From Merdimonas sp963929015 (lineage in GTDB: Bacteria; Bacillota; Clostridia; Lachnospirales; Lachnospiraceae): 64,000 nt of DNA. Positions 59,208 through 64,000 of the stretch are shown here, piece by piece. The stretch spans positions 310,001 to 374,000 of the forward strand of contig NZ_CAWVHE010000003.1 in assembly GCF_963929015.1 (NCBI RefSeq), read 5' to 3'. Every line of letters starts with the position of its first letter. The stretch's first letter is position 1. The position numbers were made by a program, and so were the translations under genes. Below the pieces are notes generated by a model that saw only the letters and a program-made list of their open reading frames with translations, did not search any database and was not told the origin of the DNA.

Positions 59208-59941
59208 TGGGAGATACACAGAAGAAAATCGTGATCGGACATCTTTATCCGGATCTTCTGAATCTTTACGGGGACAGGGGAAATATTGCCTGCATGATGG
59301 AAAGATGTCGGTGGAGAGGGATCGAGGCAGAGACGATAGAATTTAATACCGGGGATGAGATTGACTTTTCCGGACTGGATATCGTACTTCTGGGAGGCGG
59401 TTCAGACAGGGAGCAGGCGATCGTCTGCAAAAATCTCCAGGAGATCCAGAAGGATTTCAAAGAATATGTAGAGGACGGAGGCGTGGTGATCGCAGTATGC
59501 GGCGGCTATCAGCTTCTTGGAAATTATTATAAGACGGAAGACGGTGTGATCGAGGGCCTTCATCTGGTAGATATTTATACGGAACAGGGAGAAGGCCGTC
59601 TGATTGACAACATTGTTCTCCAAAGCGAACTGACCGATATGCCAGTGGTAGGATTTGAAAATCACGGCGGAAGAACTTTTATCGGTGAGAATCAGCCGTT
59701 TGGGAAAGTTCTTTACGGGTATGGCAACGACGGGGAGAGCGGATATGAAGGCGTGGTCTACAAAAATGTGATCGGCACCTATCTGCACGGACCGTTACTT
59801 CCGAAGAATCCGGAGGTCTGCGACTGGCTGTTAAAAAGAGCGCTGGAAAGAAAATACGGAAGCGCAGAACTTGCTCCGCTGGATGACCAGGAAGAAAAAG
59901 AGGCAAATGCTTATATTTATCACAGATTTGTAAAAGAATAA
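59207..59941 (+). CDS. gatD: Lipid II isoglutaminyl synthase subunit GatD
   Basis: A 244-residue class I glutamine amidotransferase that supplies ammonia to MurT. VIGHLYPDLLNLYGDRGN opens the domain; the nucleophile Cys is in AVCGGYQLLGNYY near residue 99 and the catalytic His in GTYLHGPLLPKNPEV near 194. ATG 59207 overlaps the murT stop, a translational coupling typical for this pair. It converges on the XRE gene with a 13-bp gap. Confidence 0.95.
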   Translation: MGDTQKKIVIGHLYPDLLNLYGDRGNIACMMERCRWRGIEAETIEFNTGDEIDFSGLDIVLLGGGSDREQAIVCKNLQEIQKDFKEYVEDGGVVIAVCGGYQLLGNYYKTEDGVIEGLHLVDIYTEQGEGRLIDNIVLQSELTDMPVVGFENHGGRTFIGENQPFGKVLYGYGNDGESGYEGVVYKNVIGTYLHGPLLPKNPEVCDWLLKRALERKYGSAELAPLDDQEEKEANAYIYHRFVKE

Positions 59942-59954
59942 GACGTAAGTGGCT

Positions 59955-60305
59955 TCAGGATTTCTGTTGGTCGCGGAATTCAAGAAACTGCATGAAATCC
60001 AGGATCTCCATTCTGGATCTGGGTGAAAGATTCTGATATCTGACCAGCAGATCCGTCTCGGATGCGTCCGGAAGCGGGGTGCGCGAAGGAGATAATTGAA
60101 CGATATCTGTCTGATTGTCCAGAAGATAATCGACAGACACCTGAAAGAGAGCGGCAAGCGCCGTCAGCTTTTCATGAGATGGCTGGCGGTTCTTTGTTTC
60201 GTAGCCTGCAATGGTAGAACGGGAAACATTCAGCCTGCTGGCAACGTATTCCTGTGTCATTTCATTCTGCTCCCGCAGATATTTCAGCTTTTCGGCAAAT
60301 GACAT
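59955..60305 (-). CDS. XRE-family transcriptional regulator
   Basis: A 116-residue protein with an N-terminal Cro/C1 HTH (KYLREQNEMTQEYVASRLNV then SRSTIAGYETKNRQPS) at about residues 9-60 and a short C-terminal helical domain. ATG 60305 follows GGAGGAG; the open frame reaches 60365 without support. Upstream lie three palindromes, one over its own -10, so autoregulation is likely. It is divergent from a 77-residue protein gene that may be its partner or target. Confidence 0.88.
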   Translation of the reverse strand: MSFAEKLKYLREQNEMTQEYVASRLNVSRSTIAGYETKNRQPSHEKLTALAALFQVSVDYLLDNQTDIVQLSPSRTPLPDASETDLLVRYQNLSPRSRMEILDFMQFLEFRDQQKS

Positions 60306-60329
60306 GATTTCTCGCTCCTCCTTCGTGTT

Positions 60330-60417
60330 TTGGTATATTTTACCAATTGTGGCAATAAAGAACACAGGATGTGCTTAATATCAACAAAGTGTTGCGTGAA
60401 GTGTTCCAAATTGGAAC
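60330..60417. promoter_or_regulatory. Palindrome cluster upstream of the XRE gene
   Basis: Three inverted repeats: TTGGTA-N5-TACCAA (60330-60346), CAACA-AAG-TGTTG (60382-60394) and the near-continuous GTTCCAA-A-TTGGAAC (60403-60417). The first contains a minus-strand TAAAAT that suits the XRE gene -10. The third precedes the plus-strand small gene. Confidence 0.6.
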
Positions 60418-60442
60418 GAATTATAAAAAGGAGTGGGCTGAT

Positions 60443-60676
60443 ATGCGTCTGGAAAGGTTTAAAATGGAACGGGAAGGCCTGGTAGAAGAAGGCCAGGAGG
60501 TGGAGATCAGTGAAAGGAGCGCTGTCACCGGACAGTATACTTATCTGGTGGAACCTTCAGTAGCAATGTCCGGGATCTATCGGACCGGAAACAGGATCCG
60601 CGCAAGAAAAGGACGGATCCGGAAGATTGAAAAGACAGAAAAAGGATATTATCTGGTGGTCGAAGTGCCCGAATAG
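60443..60676 (+). CDS. Small hypothetical protein divergent from XRE gene
   Basis: A 77-residue charged protein I do not recognise. MRLERFKMEREGLVEEGQEV is followed by an alternating beta-type pattern ending IEKTEKGYYLVVEVPE, which suggests a small SH3- or OB-like barrel. AAAAGGAG lies 10 bases before ATG 60443; the open frame extends to 60371 but crosses the palindrome. No signal or membrane segment. It may be controlled by the XRE repressor. Confidence 0.6.
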   Translation: MRLERFKMEREGLVEEGQEVEISERSAVTGQYTYLVEPSVAMSGIYRTGNRIRARKGRIRKIEKTEKGYYLVVEVPE

Positions 60677-60706
60677 AGGCCGGGGCGGCGGGGGAGGCTG
60701 CCGACG

Positions 60707-60735
60707 TTGACACTGGAATGGAAAGACTATATAAT
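60707..60735 (+). promoter_or_regulatory. Perfect consensus sigma-A promoter
   Basis: TTGACA (60707-60712), 17-bp spacer, TATAAT (60730-60735): full match at both hexamers. It drives the small membrane protein at 60775. An in-frame ATG at 60718 lies inside the promoter, before the expected transcript start, and is therefore not the start. Confidence 0.8.
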
Positions 60736-60774
60736 GTAAGAAATGAGAAAGAATACCGAAAGGATACCATATAT

Positions 60775-61233
60775 ATGATTGCAAAAAGAGACGAAGCAGT
60801 ACGAAGCAGGATCTGGAGGATCACGACGATGGTTTCCTCCGCGCTGATCGTGATCATAGCGATTTTTCTTCTGACCAAACTTTTTACGACCAATCCGCTG
60901 GAAGGAAGCTGGGTCAATGAAGACGGCAGTCTGGAGCTGGATGTGGCGGGCGGCGGGGATCTGACCGTAGTCCTTCCGGAATTTGCAGAAGGCGGCACGG
61001 TGGATATCCCCATGACCTATACTATGGATACGGATGAAAAGACGATCACCATATTAAGCAATGAAGAGGAACTTCAGAAGGCGGCGGACGCCTCAGACGG
61101 ATTGTACACAAAAGAGATGCTGGAGAATGCAGTCAGCCAGGTGACCACTTCTTTTGACTATAGTGTGGATCAGGAAGAGCTGACGCTTGCAGAACGCGAA
61201 TATGGCGAGCAGTTTGTATTTATCAAAAAGTAA
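60775..61233 (+). CDS. Membrane-anchored hypothetical protein
   Basis: A 152-residue protein with one N-terminal TM helix (about residues 17-38, SSALIVIIAIFLLTKLF) and an extracellular beta-rich domain beginning NPLEGSWVNEDGSLELDV, a lipocalin-like or DUF5640-like pattern often seen in small clostridial surface proteins. AAAGGAT precedes ATG 60775 by about 10 bases. It is driven by a perfect consensus promoter and closed by a strong terminator, so it is a monocistronic, probably well-expressed gene. Function unknown. Confidence 0.65.
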   Translation: MIAKRDEAVRSRIWRITTMVSSALIVIIAIFLLTKLFTTNPLEGSWVNEDGSLELDVAGGGDLTVVLPEFAEGGTVDIPMTYTMDTDEKTITILSNEEELQKAADASDGLYTKEMLENAVSQVTTSFDYSVDQEELTLAEREYGEQFVFIKK

Positions 61234-61245
61234 AAACGGAAAGGT

Positions 61246-61272
61246 ACCCCGCACGAAAACTGCGGGGTTTTT
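61246..61272 (+). terminator. Terminator after the membrane-anchored hypothetical
   Basis: ACCCCGCA (61246-61253) pairs with TGCGGGGT (61261-61268), then a T run. Classic rho-independent form. Confidence 0.9.
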
Positions 61273-61293
61273 GAACGAAAAGGAGAGATGGCC

Positions 61294-62355
61294 ATGATTA
61301 CAAGAGAGGATACCAGAAAGATCCGGATCGGGGGACGGACCATCGGGGGCGGAAGTCCGGTGGCGATCCAGTCCATGACCAACACCAGAACGGAGGATGT
61401 AGAGGCAACTGTTTCGCAGATCCTTGCGCTGGAAAAGGCAGGATGCGAGATCATCCGCTGCGCGGTTCCTACCATGGAAGCGGCGGAAAGCCTTGTAGAG
61501 ATCAAAAAGCAGATCCATATTCCGCTGGTGGCAGATATTCATTTTGATTATCGTCTGGCAATTGCAGCTATTGAGCACGGAGCAGATAAGATCCGGATCA
61601 ATCCGGGGAACATCGGAGATGCAGACCGGGTACGGGCCGTGGTGGATAAGGCGAAAGAATATCAGATTCCCATCCGGGTAGGCGTCAACAGCGGTTCTCT
61701 GGAAAAGCATCTGGTGGAAAAATACGGAGGAGTTACGGCGGAAGGGCTGGTGGAGAGTGCGCTGGAAAAGGTCCATATGATTGAAGACATGGGATATGAC
61801 CAGCTGGTAGTCAGCATTAAGTCTTCGGATGTGATGATGTGCGTCCGCGCCCATGAGCGGATCGCGGAAGTCTGCCCGTATCCGCTGCATGTGGGGATTA
61901 CAGAATCCGGCACTTTGCTGGCAGGAAATATCAAGTCCTCTATCGGACTGGGTCTGATCTTGTCTCAGGGCATCGGGGATACGATCCGTGTATCATTAAC
62001 CGGTTCTCCGGTGGAAGAGATTAAGTCAGCCAAATTGATCTTAAAGACACTGGGGCTTCGAAAAGGCGGTATTGAAGTAGTGTCCTGTCCTACCTGTGGA
62101 AGAACCAGGATTGATCTGATCGGCCTTGCCAATAAGGTGCAGGATATGGTGGAAGATATTCCGCTGGATGATGTGAAGGTAGCTGTGATGGGATGCGTGG
62201 TCAACGGCCCCGGAGAGGCGAAAGAAGCGGATATCGGCATTGCCGGGGGCGTCGGCGAAGGACTGCTGATCAGAAAAGGCGAGATCGTAAAGAAAGTAAA
62301 AGAAGAGGAACTGCTGGAAACATTAAGACAGGAGCTGCTGCACTGGAATGAGTAA
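61294..62355 (+). CDS. ispG: 4-hydroxy-3-methylbut-2-en-1-yl diphosphate synthase
   Basis: IspG/GcpE, 353 residues, the penultimate Fe-S enzyme of the MEP isoprenoid pathway. PVAIQSMTNTRT opens the TIM barrel; cluster Cys are in VSCPTCGRTRIDL and VMGCVVNGPGEAKEADIG with the conserved Glu. ATG 61294 is preferred to ATG 61288, because AAAAGGAG would be only 2 bases from the latter. polC starts within its last codons. Confidence 0.96.
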   Translation: MITREDTRKIRIGGRTIGGGSPVAIQSMTNTRTEDVEATVSQILALEKAGCEIIRCAVPTMEAAESLVEIKKQIHIPLVADIHFDYRLAIAAIEHGADKIRINPGNIGDADRVRAVVDKAKEYQIPIRVGVNSGSLEKHLVEKYGGVTAEGLVESALEKVHMIEDMGYDQLVVSIKSSDVMMCVRAHERIAEVCPYPLHVGITESGTLLAGNIKSSIGLGLILSQGIGDTIRVSLTGSPVEEIKSAKLILKTLGLRKGGIEVVSCPTCGRTRIDLIGLANKVQDMVEDIPLDDVKVAVMGCVVNGPGEAKEADIGIAGGVGEGLLIRKGEIVKKVKEEELLETLRQELLHWNE

Positions 62356-64000
62356 ACCATTTTTTGAAGTATTTCCTACTTTAAAATTGAATGATGATCT
62401 GTGGATGCTCTTTGAAGCCACGAAGGTGACCCGGGTAGTAACAAATTCCACCAGGGACTTTATCCGCGTCCACCTTTTCAGCCGTCACCTGATCCAGAAA
62501 CAGCATATTTATGAGATCGAACACATTCTGAAGGATCAGTTGTTTGCAAGGACCAGGATCCGTGTAGAGGTGGTGGAACAGTATGAGCTGTCCGGGCAGT
62601 ATACTCCGGAGAATCTGATGCGGGAATATTATGACAGCCTGCTTCTGGAGCTGAATGAAAAAAGTGTGGTAGAGCGTAATATGCTTCAGAGCGGGAACTA
62701 TTCTTTTGAAGAAGAAAATATCCTGCTTCTGAAAATGACGGATACCATTGTGGCGCAGGGCAGAAGAGAGTCCCTGACCCGGTATCTGACGGAAGTGTTT
62801 AATGAGCGGTTCCATCGACCGATTGAAGTGCGCGTAGTCTTTGAAGAGCCGACAGACAGCAAGCTGAAGTATAATGAAGAAAAGTTAGAACTGGAGGTAG
62901 ACGCTATCCGCAGGCAGCGAAAAGCGCTGCGGGAGGAAAAAGAGGCCAGAAAGCAGGAAGAAAAGAAGGAATCCGGTGCGGTTCCCCATACATTCTCCGG
63001 TGAAAAAGGACGAAGAAGCAATTACAAAAGTTCCTATTTTGGCGCGAAAAAGCAGAGTACAGATCCGAATCTGATTTACGGCACCGATTTTGACGATGAT
63101 CCCATTGAACTTTCCCAGGTAGTGACAGAAATGGGAGAGATCACGATTCACGGAAAGGTGATCAGTTTTGATACCCGGGAGATCCGCAATGAAAAAACTA
63201 TCGTAATGTATGCGGTGACAGATTTTACAGATACGATCATGGTCAAAATGTTTGTAAAAAACGAACGGCTGCCGGAAATCCTGGCAGAAGTAAAGCCTGG
63301 CGCTTTTTTGAAGATCAAAGGAGTGACGGCGATTGACAAATTTGACCGGGAACTGACGATCGTCTCTGTTACCGGGATCCGCAAGATCAGTGATTTTACC
63401 CAGTCCAGGCAGGATACGGCGCCGGAAAAGCGGGTGGAGCTTCACTGCCATACCAAAATGAGCGATATGGACGGGGTCTCTGAAGTCAAAGATCTTGTAA
63501 AGCGGGCCCATGACTGGGGACATAAGGCTATTGCGATTACCGATCACGGAGTGGCGCAGGCGTTTCCGGACGCCAACCATTACATAGAGGGTCTGGATAA
63601 AGAGGATCCCTTTAAGGTGATTTACGGCGTGGAAGGCTATCTGGTAGACGATCTGACAGATGTGGCCGTCAATGAGAAGGGTCAGTCTCTCGATGGGACC
63701 TATGTGGTGTTTGATCTGGAGACCACAGGATTCAGCCCCATAAAAGACAAGATCATTGAGATCGGGGCTGTAAAAGTGGAAAAGGGAAAAATTACCGACA
63801 GGTTCAGTACATTTGTAAATCCGGGGATCCCGATTCCTTTTGAGATCACCAGACTGACCAGTATCACGGATCAGATGGTGATGGACGCACCCGGCATAGA
63901 AACAGTGCTTCCGGAATTCCTTGCATTTATCGGAGACGCGGTGCTGGTGGCGCACAACGCGTCCTTTGACGTGGGCTTTCTGGAGCAGAATATGCGCTAT
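62348..64000 (+). CDS. polC: DNA polymerase III PolC-type alpha subunit (5' part)
   Basis: The first 551 codons of the Gram-positive replicative polymerase; the gene runs off the window. An N-terminal domain and a charged linker (residues ~195-225) precede the OB fold (ITIHGKVISFDTREIRNEKT), the first part of the PHP domain (ELHCHTKMSDMDGVS, ITDHGVAQAFPDA) and the inserted DnaQ-type 3'-5' exonuclease (YVVFDLETTGFSPIKDKIIE with Asp/Glu, then VAHNASFDVGFLE). ATG 62348 overlaps the ispG stop by 8 bases and has GGAG 13 bases upstream. Confidence 0.96.
   Translation, partial: MSKPFFEVFPTLKLNDDLWMLFEATKVTRVVTNSTRDFIRVHLFSRHLIQKQHIYEIEHILKDQLFARTRIRVEVVEQYELSGQYTPENLMREYYDSLLLELNEKSVVERNMLQSGNYSFEEENILLLKMTDTIVAQGRRESLTRYLTEVFNERFHRPIEVRVVFEEPTDSKLKYNEEKLELEVDAIRRQRKALREEKEARKQEEKKESGAVPHTFSGEKGRRSNYKSSYFGAKKQSTDPNLIYGTDFDDDPIELSQVVTEMGEITIHGKVISFDTREIRNEKTIVMYAVTDFTDTIMVKMFVKNERLPEILAEVKPGAFLKIKGVTAIDKFDRELTIVSVTGIRKISDFTQSRQDTAPEKRVELHCHTKMSDMDGVSEVKDLVKRAHDWGHKAIAITDHGVAQAFPDANHYIEGLDKEDPFKVIYGVEGYLVDDLTDVAVNEKGQSLDGTYVVFDLETTGFSPIKDKIIEIGAVKVEKGKITDRFSTFVNPGIPIPFEITRLTSITDQMVMDAPGIETVLPEFLAFIGDAVLVAHNASFDVGFLEQNMRY

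Noticed and set aside
60718..60774. ATG 60718 as start of the membrane-anchored hypothetical
   Set aside because: It lies between the -35 and -10 of a perfect promoter and would not be transcribed from it.
62885..63955. 356-codon minus-strand open frame opposite polC
   Set aside because: It lies entirely within the polC coding region, which is clear, and has His/Cys-rich shadow composition.
1..64000. CRISPR arrays, rRNA, tRNA and complete insertion sequences
   Set aside because: Looked for regular repeat-spacer patterns, conserved RNA cores and transposase genes; none was seen, apart from the Rpn-family fragment.

Overview
The window reads as a chromosomal segment of a low-to-mid GC Gram-positive bacterium, most likely a gut clostridium of the Lachnospiraceae. 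Support comes from gene content: PolC, a ComEC/ComEA/GerMN block, DUF4364 and DUF1385 proteins, the MurT/GatD pair, PadR genes coupled to a permease-prefix (HAAS) protein, a FeoA/FeoB/Cys-rich operon and a bile salt hydrolase. GC is near one half by eye. Genus cannot be fixed from the sequence alone. No rRNA, tRNA, CRISPR array or intact insertion sequence was seen. No gap between genes exceeds about 270 bases.

Layout. 1-5.9 kb: end of a probable Gfo/Idh oxidoreductase, a HAD phosphatase, an endonuclease Q-like PHP protein, glycogen branching enzyme divergent from a TetR regulator, and a MATE exporter. 5.9-10.7 kb: cell-wall-anchored polysaccharide deacetylase, then a DtxR-type regulator divergent from a ferrous iron operon (feoA, feoB, small Cys-rich membrane protein) whose promoter carries a palindrome on the -10 box. 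10.7-20.2 kb: small hypothetical, orphan prepilin peptidase, membrane proteins, D-aminoacyl-tRNA deacylase, an asymmetric heterodimeric ABC exporter, an HD phosphohydrolase, a class I amidotransferase and an M19 dipeptidase. 20.2-28.5 kb: arginine biosynthesis, with argG on the minus strand and argC-GNAT-argJ-argB-argD on the plus strand, separated by a PadR gene and a HAAS-SEDS fusion protein.

28.6-36.1 kb: a YdcZ-type transporter, lipoprotein ComEA, a two-component system, a double-GerMN lipoprotein and comEC, which is broken by a one-base frame change in a T tract. An FMN-dependent hydroxy-acid oxidase follows. 36.1-46.4 kb: housekeeping genes holA, lepA, hemW, DUF4364, YhcC-type radical SAM, rho, rpmE, DUF1385, prmC and prfA. 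46.5-53.5 kb is the most accessory-looking part: a TVP38 / Fe-S (CCG) / TVP38 operon, a small strong-SD ORF, a decayed MFS gene, a Kv-like potassium channel, an MBL hydrolase joined to an Rpn-family remnant, and bile salt hydrolase. 53.6-64 kb: DUF2156 protein, two aminotransferases, a PfkB kinase, murT-gatD, an XRE regulator with a palindrome-rich upstream region, two small hypotheticals, ispG and the first 551 codons of polC.

How the parts work together: the DtxR regulator probably senses metal and controls Feo uptake. The arg genes supply glutamate-to-arginine steps, though argF and argH are not here. ComEA, ComEC and the prepilin peptidase suggest a former or conditional DNA-uptake capacity, now doubtful because comEC is split. 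MurT/GatD amidate lipid II. Several transcription units end in long perfect hairpins, while seven convergent gene pairs have gaps of 13 bp or less, or overlap. Most functional calls rest on motif recognition by eye; no database search was run.
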